A DNA stretch of 64,000 bases. Source: Mycolicibacterium lutetiense. Its GTDB lineage: Bacteria > Actinomycetota > Actinomycetes > Mycobacteriales > Mycobacteriaceae. A model generated the notes under the pieces. The model made no database searches, was not told the origin of the DNA, and was given only the letters and a program-made list of their open reading frames with translations. Below, piece by piece: positions 1-10,052 of the stretch. The DNA lies in contig NZ_JAGIOP010000002.1 of the NCBI RefSeq assembly GCF_017876775.1, positions 2,108,001 through 2,172,000 of the forward strand. The letters run 5' to 3'. Position 1 is the stretch's first letter. Every line of letters begins with the position of its first letter. Both the position numbers and the translations under genes were made by a program.

Positions 1-336
<336 letters not shown>

Positions 337-345
337 TCAATGGGA

Positions 346-1185
346 TCAGAGCTCGGCAATGATCTGCTGCCGTTTCGCGGTGTACTCGTCGTCACTGATG
401 GCACCGGTGGCACGCAGGGTCTCCAGTTCCTGAAGGCGTTGCGCGGTAGAGGGCGCCGGTGGCGCAAGGAACGGTGCCGACGACGGAGCCGGAGCGGCTG
501 CCTGCGGGGCCGACGCCGTCTGCTGCGTGACCGCGCGCCGCACCACGGCCTGGACCTGCTCACGCACCGCCGGATTGGCCCGCAGGTCGACCATGTTGTC
601 GATGCCGATGCCGTTTGCCTTGAGGATCTGCAGGATCTCCATCAGCGGGCCGGACTGACCGGTCAGGTCATAGGTCCGGTTGTCCGCGGCGAGCGTGAAC
701 GTCGCCGGCATCAGCCCGCTGACCAGACTGCTTCTCTCCCAATCGATCCGGTACTCGTTGGTGGCGGGGTCGACCAGTACGGCCAGTTTCCGGTTGGTGA
801 TCATCGGAAGCCTCGACACTGAGGCGAGCACCCGGTCCTGACTGGCGAACGGTGCGATGCCGGGTCCGGAGATCTGCAGATCCAACTTCACCAACGGCTG
901 CTCGTTGATGCGGGTGCCGGTCTCGTGGATACCGGTGACCTGGGCCAGGGCCAGCACACCCACCTGTTCGAGTTTCTCGTTCTGCGCCGCCGACTTCGAC
1001 CCGGCGGCCGTAATCCCGAGCGCGATCAACACGTCGATGGCGGTGATCAACAGGCCCGCCCAGAACATCCACTTCATCATCGGATCGGCTCCGGAGACGA
1101 AGTAGATGACCAGGAAGATCGGGCCGACGATGCCGCACATCAACACGAAAGACTGAATGCGCACGTACCGCCAAAATGTGGACAT
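346..1185 (-). CDS. Membrane protein with C-terminal SHOCT domain
   Basis: A 279-residue protein. The start MSTFWRY is chosen because an AGGAG lies just upstream; the open frame continues further 5' but that part is low-complexity. Two hydrophobic helices fill about residues 10-30 and 38-60, followed by a soluble region of about 130 residues. The last 33 residues (TAQRLQELETLRATGAISDD...) match the short SHOCT domain (two-helix, 'L..L...G.ITEEEF...K'), often found at the ends of membrane or oligomeric proteins. Its place between tuf and the SDR corresponds to Rv0686. No enzymatic motif is visible and the function is unknown. Confidence 0.75.
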   Translation of the reverse strand: MSTFWRYVRIQSFVLMCGIVGPIFLVIYFVSGADPMMKWMFWAGLLITAIDVLIALGITAAGSKSAAQNEKLEQVGVLALAQVTGIHETGTRINEQPLVKLDLQISGPGIAPFASQDRVLASVSRLPMITNRKLAVLVDPATNEYRIDWERSSLVSGLMPATFTLAADNRTYDLTGQSGPLMEILQILKANGIGIDNMVDLRANPAVREQVQAVVRRAVTQQTASAPQAAAPAPSSAPFLAPPAPSTAQRLQELETLRATGAISDDEYTAKRQQIIAEL

Positions 1186-1241
1186 CACAGGCTCCTGCCG
1201 TCGGTTGGGCGCCCTCAGATTAGCGCCCACGGCCACCCTGA

Positions 1242-2081
1242 TCAGGAGTGAACGACGCCGCCCGTCGCGCCGTCCACCGGCACGGTCTGCTGCTGCATCG
1301 GCGACGGGCCCAGCATCCGGTACAAGGGCCAGGTCCACCGATAGCCACCGCTGCTCGAGCGCGCGTAGCTGGTGTGCACCGCCACCGCGGTGGCCGTCAC
1401 CTCGTCGGCGTCCTCGTCGTAGTCACAGACCGCATCGCCGCGATCACACACGCTGATCGTGCGACTGCCGACCGACGGCAACAGCGGTGCCGGGGCGTGG
1501 GCCAGGAGCGGCCAATCCTGCGCGACACCCTTGCCGGTGCCGCTCACCATCGTGGCCGTACCCAGGTTGACGGTGGGATCGGCCGGCAAGCGGTCACCGT
1601 CGGCGACCAACAGAGCCGCGGTCAGATTCGGGCTCTCCGCCAATGTGGCCAGATTGCGGTGGACCACCATCGCGCCCTGCGAATAGCCGGCCAGTACAAC
1701 CTCGCTGGACGGGCACCGCTGGGTGAATCCGGCATATTGATTCGCCAACGCCGCCACCCCGGCATCGACACTGCTCATGAAACCGCCCCAGCCCAGCAGA
1801 TCGCCGTCCGCGGGCACCGGCGCAGCCGGGTAGGCCACCGCCTCGGCCGTCATCGACCGACCGTCCTGCTGCACCCATACGGACAGATCACGCAGAGAGT
1901 TGTAGACCACCCGGCCCATGCCGGCATCAACCGTCGGATTGTCGCGCTCACCCGAACCGGCGACACCGATCCAGTGCACGTCGGGGCACCCGGGGCTCGC
2001 TGCCGCCGGTCCCGTGAAACCGATCAGTGCCGCAGCGGCGACCACACCGGCGCCTACCAGCGCAGCTATCGTTCGAAACAT
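1242..2081 (-). CDS. Secreted cutinase-family serine esterase
   Basis: A 279-residue exported hydrolase. An N-terminal signal peptide of about 29 residues ends at AAAS. The nucleophile motif GYSQG (Ser134) is followed by a CDRGDAVC segment (Asp216 the likely acid) and AVHTSY (His236), the usual Ser-Asp-His order of cutinases; paired cysteines around these motifs fit the family's disulfides. Mycobacterial cutinase-like proteins hydrolyse lipid esters or polyesters outside the cell. A GTG directly before the chosen ATG is an alternative start. It lies between the SHOCT protein and tuf, a place without a cutinase in M. tuberculosis as I remember it, so it is probably a local insertion. The substrate is not predictable. 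Confidence 0.85.
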   Translation of the reverse strand: MFRTIAALVGAGVVAAAALIGFTGPAAASPGCPDVHWIGVAGSGERDNPTVDAGMGRVVYNSLRDLSVWVQQDGRSMTAEAVAYPAAPVPADGDLLGWGGFMSSVDAGVAALANQYAGFTQRCPSSEVVLAGYSQGAMVVHRNLATLAESPNLTAALLVADGDRLPADPTVNLGTATMVSGTGKGVAQDWPLLAHAPAPLLPSVGSRTISVCDRGDAVCDYDEDADEVTATAVAVHTSYARSSSGGYRWTWPLYRMLGPSPMQQQTVPVDGATGGVVHS

Positions 2082-2170
2082 CACCCGACCCCCATACCCG
2101 TTGTCTCTGTGGGGTCCATCGCCTCACGCACCACGTGCGTTACACCCGTCGCCCCAGCGCCGGTAACAGG

Positions 2171-2195
2171 CCACACATGCCACACATGCCACACG
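2171..2195. repeat. Short tandem repeat of CACACATGC
   Basis: Two to three near-copies of the 9-mer CACACATGC lie head to tail in the gap between tuf and the cutinase gene. They are too short to assign a role. Confidence 0.5.
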
Positions 2196-2200
2196 CAAGC

Positions 2201-2235
2201 AAAAACCCCCGAGATCCGGAGATCTCGGGGGTTTT
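2201..2235 (-). terminator. Rho-independent terminator of tuf
   Basis: An 11-bp perfect stem (CCCCCGAGATC / GATCTCGGGGG, 2206-2231) with a 4-base loop, flanked by A/T runs on both sides so that the minus-strand transcript ends in U residues. It lies about 20 bases after the tuf stop codon. Confidence 0.9.
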
Positions 2236-2254
2236 GCAGTGCTAGGTCAGATCA

Positions 2255-3445
<1,191 letters not shown>

Positions 3446-3526
3446 TGTGGTGTCCTCCTGGACTTATTGGTGCTTTTAAAAGCAGAGTGTTGATGTTGTT
3501 CAGTTGTGCTTGCTCGACAGCCGAGG

Positions 3527-5629
3527 TTACTGCCCGGTCGCCTTCGCGATGATTTCCTTCGACACGTTCGCCGGAACTTCGGCGTACGAGTCGAACACCA
3601 TGGAGTAGTTTGCCCGGCCCTGGGTCTTCGACCGAAGGTCGCCCACGTAACCGAACATCTCCGACAGCGGCACCTGCGCCTTGACGACACGCGCACCGCT
3701 GCGCTCCTCCATGGCCTGGATCTGACCACGGCGGGAGTTCAAGTCGCCGATCACTTCACCCATGTAGTCCTCGGGTGTGATGACCTCGACAGCCATGATG
3801 GGCTCCAGGATGACCGGCTGGGCCGCCTGGGCGGCCTTCTTCAGCACCTGCGAACCCGCCACCTTGAACGCCATTTCCGAGGAGTCGACCTCGTGGTAGG
3901 CGCCATCGAGCAACGTCACCTTCAGGTTTACCAGCGGGTAGCCGGCGAGCACGCCGTACTGCATGGCATCCTGCGCACCGGCATCCACCGACGGGATGTA
4001 CTCGCGCGGGACGCGGCCACCGGTGACCTTGTTCTCGAACTCGTAGGTGGCACCGTCCTCGCCGCTGAACGGCTCGATGGAGATGAGCACCTTCGCGAAC
4101 TGGCCGGATCCACCCGTCTGCTTCTTGTGGGTGAACTCGACCTTCTCGACCTTCTTGCGAATGGTCTCCTTGTAAGCCACCTGGGGCTTACCGACGTTGG
4201 CCTCGACCTTGAACTCGCGACGCATGCGGTCCACCAGGATGTCCAGGTGCAGCTCGCCCATACCGCCGATGACGGTCTGGCCGGTCTCCTGGTCCAGGTG
4301 CACCTTGAAGGTCGGGTCCTCTTCCGCGAGCTTCTGGATCGCGGTGCCCAGCTTCTCCTGGTCACTCTTGGTCTTGGGCTCGATGGCCACCTGGATCACC
4401 GGATCCGGGAAGGTCATCGACTCCAGCACGATCTGCTGACTCGGGTCGCACAGGGTGTCGCCGGTGGTGGTGTCCTTCAAGCCGATCACCGCGTAGATGT
4501 GACCTGCAGACGCCGACTCGACCGGGTTCTCCTTGTTGGCGTGCATCTGGAACAGCTTGCCCAGCCGCTCCTTCTTGCCCTTGGTCGCGTTCACAACCTG
4601 CGCACCGGACTCGACCTTGCCCGAGTACACCCGGACGTAGGTGAGCTTGCCGAAGAACGGGTGTACGGCGATCTTGAACGCCAGCGCGGCGAACGGCTCG
4701 TCGGTCGAAGGCTTGCGAACAACCTCTTCGTCCTCCTTGCCGGGGACATGGCCGACGACGGACTCGACGTCCAGCGGCGACGGGAGGTAATCGATCACGG
4801 CGTCCAGCATGGGCTGCACGCCCTTGTTCTTGAACGCGCTACCGCACAGCACCGGGTACAACTCGCTGTTCACGGTCAGCTTGCGGATACCACCCTTGAT
4901 CTCATCAATGGTGAGTTCCTCGCCGCCGAGGTACTTCTCCAGAAGTGCCTCGTCGGTCTCGGCGACGGTATCCAGCAGTTCGCTGCGGTACTCGGCGGCC
5001 TTGTCGGCCAGGTCGGCGGGAATCTCGACAACCTCGTAGCTCTCGCCGAGCTTGGTCTCGCCGCGCCACACCTTGGCGTTCATCTCGACCAGGTCGATGA
5101 TGCCTTCGAAGTCGTTCTCGGCACCGATCGGCAGCTGGATCACCAGCGGCTTGGCACCGAGGCGGTCCTTGATGGTCTGCACGGTGAAGTAGAAGTCCGC
5201 ACCGAGCTTGTCCATCTTGTTGACGAAACAGATCCGGGGCACGTCGTACTTGTCGGCCTGACGCCACACCTGCTCCGACTGCGGCTCGACACCTTCTTTG
5301 CCGTCGAACACAGCAACGGCGCCATCAAGGACTCGCAGGCTGCGCTCCACCTCAACGGTGAAGTCGACGTGCCCGGGGGTGTCGATGATGTTGATCTGGT
5401 TGTCGTTCCAGAAACAGGTGACAGCTGCGGAGGTAATGGTGATACCCCGCTCCTGCTCCTGCTCCATCCAGTCGGTCGTCGAGGCGCCGTCGTGCGTCTC
5501 GCCGATCTTGTAATTGACGCCGGTGTAATAAAGGATGCGCTCGGTCGTCGTCGTCTTGCCGGCGTCGATGTGCGCCATGATGCCGATGTTGCGGACCTTG
5601 TTCAGGTCAGTCAGCACGTCCTGTGCCAC
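3527..5629 (-). CDS. fusA: Elongation factor G
   Basis: A 700-residue EF-G that drives ribosomal translocation and, with RRF, ribosome recycling. GTPase motifs AHIDAGKTT (near residue 19), DTPGH and NKMD are followed by domains II-V, with the conserved RRGQI segment near the end. The start is GTG with GGAAG upstream. It sits between rpsG (86-base gap) and tuf in the classic str operon order. It is the essential housekeeping copy; any second paralog (fusA2) is outside this window. Confidence 0.99.
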   Translation of the reverse strand: MAQDVLTDLNKVRNIGIMAHIDAGKTTTTERILYYTGVNYKIGETHDGASTTDWMEQEQERGITITSAAVTCFWNDNQINIIDTPGHVDFTVEVERSLRVLDGAVAVFDGKEGVEPQSEQVWRQADKYDVPRICFVNKMDKLGADFYFTVQTIKDRLGAKPLVIQLPIGAENDFEGIIDLVEMNAKVWRGETKLGESYEVVEIPADLADKAAEYRSELLDTVAETDEALLEKYLGGEELTIDEIKGGIRKLTVNSELYPVLCGSAFKNKGVQPMLDAVIDYLPSPLDVESVVGHVPGKEDEEVVRKPSTDEPFAALAFKIAVHPFFGKLTYVRVYSGKVESGAQVVNATKGKKERLGKLFQMHANKENPVESASAGHIYAVIGLKDTTTGDTLCDPSQQIVLESMTFPDPVIQVAIEPKTKSDQEKLGTAIQKLAEEDPTFKVHLDQETGQTVIGGMGELHLDILVDRMRREFKVEANVGKPQVAYKETIRKKVEKVEFTHKKQTGGSGQFAKVLISIEPFSGEDGATYEFENKVTGGRVPREYIPSVDAGAQDAMQYGVLAGYPLVNLKVTLLDGAYHEVDSSEMAFKVAGSQVLKKAAQAAQPVILEPIMAVEVITPEDYMGEVIGDLNSRRGQIQAMEERSGARVVKAQVPLSEMFGYVGDLRSKTQGRANYSMVFDSYAEVPANVSKEIIAKATGQ

Positions 5630-5715
5630 GGAAGTCTTCCCAACTTTTCGCTTGCTTGATTAGGTGTTCGATTGCGCGCCCACTGGCACCCGACGCTGGA
5701 TGCCGGGCGCGGGTA

Positions 5716-6186
5716 TCACCAGCGGTAGTGCGCGAAAGCCCGGTTCGCTTCGGCCATCTTGTGAGTGTCCTCACGACGCTTCACCGCGGCGCCGAGGCCG
5801 TTGCTCGCGTCCATGATCTCGTTGGCGAGCCGCTCGACCATGGTCTTCTCGCGGCGGGCCTTGGAGAAGCTGACCAGCCAGCGCAGGGCCAGCGTGGTGG
5901 AGCGCTCGGGGCGCACCTCGACCGGCACCTGGTAGGTGGCGCCACCGACGCGGCGGCTGCGCACCTCGAGGGCGGGCTTGACGTTGTCGAGCGCACGCTT
6001 GAGGGTGACGACCGGATCGGTACCGGTCTTGTCACGAGCCTGCTCGAGCGCGCCGTAGACGATGCGCTCGGCCAATGACTTCTTGCCGTCCAGCAGAACC
6101 TTGTTGACCAACTGGGTGACCAGCTGCGACCCGTAGACCGGATCGTTGACCAACGGACGCTTCGGCGCGGGACCCTTGCGCGGCAT
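5716..6186 (-). CDS. rpsG: 30S ribosomal protein S7
   Basis: A 156-residue protein starting [11 protein letters not shown] and ending FAHYRW, the standard S7 length. S7 binds the 3' major domain of 16S rRNA, starts head assembly and contacts tRNA in the E site. Its ATG overlaps the rpsL stop codon by one base (TGATG), pointing to translational coupling. In other bacteria S7 represses its own operon, but no such site could be recognised here. Confidence 0.99.
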   Translation of the reverse strand: MPRKGPAPKRPLVNDPVYGSQLVTQLVNKVLLDGKKSLAERIVYGALEQARDKTGTDPVVTLKRALDNVKPALEVRSRRVGGATYQVPVEVRPERSTTLALRWLVSFSKARREKTMVERLANEIMDASNGLGAAVKRREDTHKMAEANRAFAHYRW

Positions 6187-6560
6187 CAGCTCTTCTCCTT
6201 CTTGGCGCCGTAGCGGCTACGGGCCTGCTTGCGGTTCTTGACGCCCTGGGTGTCCAGCGATCCGCGGATGATCTTGTAACGGACACCCGGAAGGTCCTTC
6301 ACACGACCGCCACGCACCAGCACCATCGAGTGCTCCTGCAGGTTGTGACCCTCACCGGGGATGTAGGCGGTGACCTCAACCCCACTGGTCAGCTTGACGC
6401 GCGCGACCTTGCGAAGCGCCGAGTTCGGCTTCTTCGGGGTGGTGGTGTACACGCGGGTGCACACACCACGACGCTGCGGGCTGCCCTTGAGCGCCGCGGT
6501 CTTGACCTTCGCGACCTTGTCGCGGCGACCCTTGCGGACCAGCTGGTTGATGGTTGGCAT
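6186..6560 (-). CDS. rpsL: 30S ribosomal protein S12
   Basis: A 124-residue S12, a decoding-centre protein of the 30S subunit. The [11 protein letters not shown] segment carries Lys43 and the GGRVKDLPG segment carries Lys88; both are the wild-type residues that change in streptomycin-resistant mycobacteria, so by this gene the strain reads as streptomycin-sensitive. It is the first ribosomal gene of the rpsL-rpsG-fusA-tuf string, with a 270-base upstream gap after the TetR gene. No convincing -35/-10 pair was found there by eye. Confidence 0.99.
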   Translation of the reverse strand: MPTINQLVRKGRRDKVAKVKTAALKGSPQRRGVCTRVYTTTPKKPNSALRKVARVKLTSGVEVTAYIPGEGHNLQEHSMVLVRGGRVKDLPGVRYKIIRGSLDTQGVKNRKQARSRYGAKKEKS

Positions 6561-6830
6561 GTACCGGCTTTCTCTGTGTTGCTCTTTGCTGTTTTAAGTC
6601 TCTGTACTGCAGTTATCCCCCGGTCGCGTACCCCGCGTCCGGGCGTGTCGCACGTTCTTACACCGACGAAGTGCCGATGCGTGCTAGACATGCAAATTGG
6701 CCCGGCGTGCGGGCACGCTAGCGAAACACACAGCCGCATGCGCCTTCCGGCCAGGCACGATCTACCACAATACCAGGGCTGGCCGCGCCGGACCAAACCC
6801 GCTCACGACGACCTATTACCAGGTCAGACG

Positions 6831-7451
6831 CTACGACCCGAGTTGCCCCATACCAGAGGCCAACCGCCGCAGCATATCGGTGAACACCGCATCGGTGTCG
6901 ATATCGTCCATCACGCCGGTCATTTCCAGCAGGACAAAGCCGTGCAGGGCGGCCCAGAACTGCAGGGCGGCATAGAAGGCGTTCTCACCCTCCAGCCCGT
7001 AAGAGGTCAGCACGTCGATGACCGGCCCCGCCGCAGCCCTGGTCGCCGTCGAATACTCGGGATCGCCGCCGAACGGCATCCGGGTGAACGCCGAGTAGCG
7101 ACCGGGATGGTGGTGGGCGTAGCTGCGGTAGGCGCTGGCCATCAATGCCACCGCGTCGTCGCGCGTGCGGCCGGAACCAACGGTGTTGAGCATCTCGATG
7201 ATGTCGTCGATCACGCGCATCCGGACCGTACGACGCAGGTCGTCAAGGCTGTCCACATGGTTGTAGAGGGACGGGCCCTTGGTGCCGAGCTGGTTGGCCA
7301 GCGCATTGATGGTCAACGCGTCCCAACCCTCACGGTCCAGGAACGTCAACGCCGCGTTGACAATGGCATCACGGCTGAGCTTGGTGGTCCGTGCCGGCCG
7401 GGACTGGGAACGTCGCGTGCCAGCCGCCTGTGGCTCCGGCCGAGCTGACAT
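6831..7451 (-). CDS. TetR-family transcriptional regulator
   Basis: A 206-residue TetR regulator. After a basic leader of about 25 residues, the helix-turn-helix domain covers roughly residues 27-75 (ALTINALANQLGTKGPSLYNHVDSLDDL). The C-terminal ligand domain resembles the WHG-type found in many actinobacterial members. It lies just upstream of rpsL on the same strand, the same place as Rv0681 in M. tuberculosis, so the pair is conserved. Its targets are unknown; nothing suggests that it regulates the ribosomal genes. Confidence 0.9.
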   Translation of the reverse strand: MSARPEPQAAGTRRSQSRPARTTKLSRDAIVNAALTFLDREGWDALTINALANQLGTKGPSLYNHVDSLDDLRRTVRMRVIDDIIEMLNTVGSGRTRDDAVALMASAYRSYAHHHPGRYSAFTRMPFGGDPEYSTATRAAAGPVIDVLTSYGLEGENAFYAALQFWAALHGFVLLEMTGVMDDIDTDAVFTDMLRRLASGMGQLGS

Positions 7452-7531
7452 GTAGGTACTGCCTTCGAGTCGATGTGATTGACGCCGCCGTTGGGGGCGC
7501 GGTGAAACTGTAGCCCCTCAGACAGCGCAGA

Positions 7532-8059
7532 TCAGTTGACCCGGCCCTGACTCAGCCGGGCGAGTTTCTCGACGACCTGACACAGATCCGGCAGCATGGC
7601 CGGATTCATGGTCTGGATCGACCAGGTGATGACGTCCTCACCCTTGGCCACATAGATGCTGCACACATTCGCGTCGGCCGCCCGAAAGCCTTTGTTCCCG
7701 TCGATCGACAGTTCGGTGAGGGTGCGCCCGGCCCGGGCCTCCAGCGTCCGTTCGGTGTCCATATCACTGCCCCGGTACCACCACGTGGAGATGCCCATGC
7801 CGGCACCGAAGGTGCCCAGTACCGAGTTTTCCTGCCAGAAGCACCCGCTGTCGCTGACCACGGCCTTGGCGAACATCGACGAGCCGACGGCATCGACGAT
7901 GTCGGCATCGGTGATGCCGCTGCAGTCCGCGCTTTGAAAACCGCCGCCGGGGACCGCAGGTTCGGGGGCCGACGACGTATCCGTCGGCCCGCACGCGGTC
8001 ACCAGCGCCGCGAGGACCGCACTGGCCAGGCACATGACAGCGAGCGAGCGGTACGCCAC
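7532..8059 (-). CDS. Probable lipoprotein, DUF3558-like
   Basis: A 175-residue protein read from GTG at 8059, one base after the stop of the preceding gene. The longer open frame would run into that gene and lacks a sensible leader. A signal peptide ends in a lipobox (LVTAC), so it is probably lipid-anchored to the cell surface. The mature part has paired cysteines and the WSIQT...MLPDLC pattern seen in actinobacterial DUF3558 proteins. It forms a two-gene unit with the next, similar lipoprotein. Function unknown. Confidence 0.7.
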   Translation of the reverse strand: MAYRSLAVMCLASAVLAALVTACGPTDTSSAPEPAVPGGGFQSADCSGITDADIVDAVGSSMFAKAVVSDSGCFWQENSVLGTFGAGMGISTWWYRGSDMDTERTLEARAGRTLTELSIDGNKGFRAADANVCSIYVAKGEDVITWSIQTMNPAMLPDLCQVVEKLARLSQGRVN

Positions 8060-8060
8060 G

Positions 8061-8630
8061 TCAGAGTTCCGATTGCAGGGTGGCCGAGAGCAGCTTCTTG
8101 GCGTCCTGGCACGGATCGCCCTTGCCTGCATTGGTTGCACCACGGAACTGGACCCACCAACTGATCACGCCGGACCCGGCCGCCGCAGTCGCCGAACAGG
8201 CCGCGCCGGTCACGTCCCGTCGCGCCAGAAACGCCCGGTGCCGCTCGATCACGATGTCGGTGATCTCGGCGGACCGGCGCTGGGACAACTCCCGCTCCCG
8301 CCCCAGCGAACCTGCCTCGAACCAGGAGAAGATCACGTCGAGCATCGGCTGGGGGTCCGCGTTCGGCGCGGCACCCGCTTTGCGTGACAGCACGTATTGG
8401 CAGACCGCACCGCTGTACGGACGCACCACGTTGTCGGCGGCCAGGATCTCCTGGATCGTGCTGTCGACGAGCAGTCCACACCGGTCGTCGACATAGCCGA
8501 AACTGCGATCGGGATCGGCGGTATCGGCCGATGCGCGCTCGGCAGTTCCGTCGATGGTGTGCGAGCACCCCGCGACGGTCACCACGGCTGTGACTGCCAC
8601 GGCAGCAGCCTGAACAACACACCGACGCAT
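8061..8630 (-). CDS. Probable lipoprotein, DUF3558-like (first of pair)
   Basis: A 189-residue protein. The ATG at 8630 gives a typical signal peptide ending in the lipobox TVAGC; the open frame upstream would overlap the divergent gene's promoter region. Cysteines in VDDRCGLLVD, GAVCQYVL and ATNAGKGDPCQDAKKLL, together with a W-rich strand (ISWWVQF), resemble DUF3558 lipoproteins. The next gene starts one base after its stop and has the same architecture, so the pair probably arose by duplication and may act together at the envelope. Function unknown. Confidence 0.7.
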   Translation of the reverse strand: MRRCVVQAAAVAVTAVVTVAGCSHTIDGTAERASADTADPDRSFGYVDDRCGLLVDSTIQEILAADNVVRPYSGAVCQYVLSRKAGAAPNADPQPMLDVIFSWFEAGSLGRERELSQRRSAEITDIVIERHRAFLARRDVTGAACSATAAAGSGVISWWVQFRGATNAGKGDPCQDAKKLLSATLQSEL

Positions 8631-8761
8631 TGCTGAATACGGTACCCAGCAGGCACTCAGCTCGCGACCTGTCGACAGCCGCCCATCAAACTGGTCAACA
8701 CTTGCCGCCACCGCAAGGAGGCCACGTACTCTTCTCGCAGCGGATCGGAAGGGGACTCACC

Positions 8762-9139
8762 GTGAACTCGAAAGTTGTGGGCCGGGCACTGGCTGTGGGC
8801 GCGCTCGCATTACCTCTGGCGCTGACCGTCGGCGCGCCCGGCGCGGCAGCCAAGAACGGTGACACCACCGTCACCGGCCAGAGCCTCGAACAAACCATTG
8901 ACTGCAACAACGGCACGCTGCTCGTCAACGGATCCAACAACCGGGTCAATGCGTTCGGCACCTGCTGGGCGATAACCGTGCAGGGGACGTCCAACGTGAT
9001 CGTCGCCGACAACGTCGTCAACGACATCACCGTGTACGGCTGGGATCAGACCGTATTCTTCAAGAACGGCGACCCGATTATCGTCGACCGCGGCCGCGAA
9101 CTGGCGATGGTCAACCAGATCAGTCGCGTTCCCGCCTGA
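8762..9139 (+). CDS. Exported DUF3060-type protein
   Basis: A 125-residue exported protein from GTG at 8762, preceded by GGAAGGGG. The signal peptide ends near GAAA. The mature part repeats short 'cysteine ... NGSNN.V' and 'GTSNVIVADNVV' turns, which suggests a small beta-helix-like fold as in the DUF3060 family. It is followed 31 bases later by a lipoprotein of the same family. By size, order and orientation the two match Rv0680c and Rv0679c. Function unknown. Confidence 0.75.
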   Translation: MNSKVVGRALAVGALALPLALTVGAPGAAAKNGDTTVTGQSLEQTIDCNNGTLLVNGSNNRVNAFGTCWAITVQGTSNVIVADNVVNDITVYGWDQTVFFKNGDPIIVDRGRELAMVNQISRVPA

Positions 9140-9170
9140 CGAAGCCTGAGTCAGAAAGCAGAGGCAGACC

Positions 9171-9587
9171 TTGCCCACCCATATCCCCCACGCTCAACTG
9201 ATCCTCGGGGTCGGCGCCGCCGCATGTGCGCTCACCCTGGCCGCCTGTGGATCTGAGAGCTCGGACACCAACTCCCCCAGCGCCACCGCGGGAAGCTCCG
9301 GGGTCAACGTCGAGGTTGGCAACACCATCAACTACATGTCGGTCGGCAATACGACCGACATCGACTGCGCCGACGGCAAATCCCTCACAGTGGGCGGGAC
9401 CAACAACACGCTTACCGTCAAGGGAACGTGCGCCAACGTGAACATCGGCGGATCCGACAACAAGATCACCTTCGAGCGGATCGACAAGGGGCTCACCATC
9501 ATCGGGCTCAACAACACGGTCAGCTATGCAGCGGGTGACCCCAAAGTCACCAACACCGGCAGCAACAACACGGTCAGCAAGGGATAG
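9171..9587 (+). CDS. DUF3060-type lipoprotein
   Basis: A 138-residue protein with a TTG start at 9171. The signal peptide ends in the lipobox LAAC, followed by a Ser/Thr-rich linker of about 20 residues. The domain then shows repeated 'GGTNNTLTVKGTC', 'GGSDNKITF' and 'GLNNTVSY' turns, the same short repeats as in the preceding gene. It is probably anchored on the outer face of the membrane. A very strong terminator follows. Corresponds by position to Rv0679c, a threonine-rich lipoprotein. Function unknown. Confidence 0.75.
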   Translation: MPTHIPHAQLILGVGAAACALTLAACGSESSDTNSPSATAGSSGVNVEVGNTINYMSVGNTTDIDCADGKSLTVGGTNNTLTVKGTCANVNIGGSDNKITFERIDKGLTIIGLNNTVSYAAGDPKVTNTGSNNTVSKG

Positions 9588-9631
9588 CTACCCGGACCCC
9601 ACTGGATCTCACCGGATCCCACCGAAGCGCC

Positions 9632-9667
9632 AAAGGCCCGTCCGTTCACTGAACGGACGGGCCTTTT
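9632..9667 (+). terminator. Strong rho-independent terminator after the DUF3060 pair
   Basis: A 16-bp perfect inverted repeat (AAAGGCCCGTCCGTTC, loop ACT) followed by TTTT. It closes the two-gene unit that ends at 9587. Confidence 0.95.
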
Positions 9668-10052
9668 CATGTGGAATCGTCGCCGAACTTCGCCCGGAAG
9701 ACGGAGCGAAATCGTCAGACCGGCTTACGCCATTTTGAATGCATAGTCTGGTCCATGGTTGCTCCAGATCAAGCGGATCGGAACGAACACGCATGGTAGT
9801 TCGCTTTTTGTAACACCTTTCAAAAATTGACATCTCACGACTAATGCATTCATTTGTCCGCACGGACCTCTGTCCGTTGTTAGAGTCGCGCACTGTGAAC
9901 CGGACGGTCACGAACTCACACTGGTCACCTTTTCCCCGCACGACGTGCCCGCCCCCCGCCTGACGGCGAAACCACTTTGCGTCACCGCGTGGATCCAGCG
10001 CGTGCATCTACGCGAGATGGCCGCACAACAACAGCAGAAGAGAGAGTCCTCC
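9668..10052 (+). promoter_or_regulatory. Long AT-richer regulatory gap before the GjpA-like gene
   Basis: A stretch with no gene. It is clearly poorer in GC than its surroundings around 9725-9860. It holds a perfect TTGACA (9827-9832) as a possible -35 box, though no clean -10 box follows at 17 bases; an inverted pair TGAATGCATAGT (9736-9747) / ACTAATGCATTCA (9840-9852); and a short palindrome GTCCG-CA-CGGAC (9856-9867). These look like control sites but were judged by eye only. Confidence 0.4.

Noticed and set aside
3506..5659. A 717-residue open frame on the plus strand opposite fusA, and similar long frames opposite rpoC, fadE8 and recB
   Set aside because: They mirror conserved genes on the other strand, a common effect of GC-rich third codon positions. 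None has a recognisable domain or ribosome binding site.
6561..6830. A promoter for rpsL in the 270-base gap
   Set aside because: Several TAnnnT boxes occur but none has a fitting -35 at 16-18 bases. No gene is seen either.
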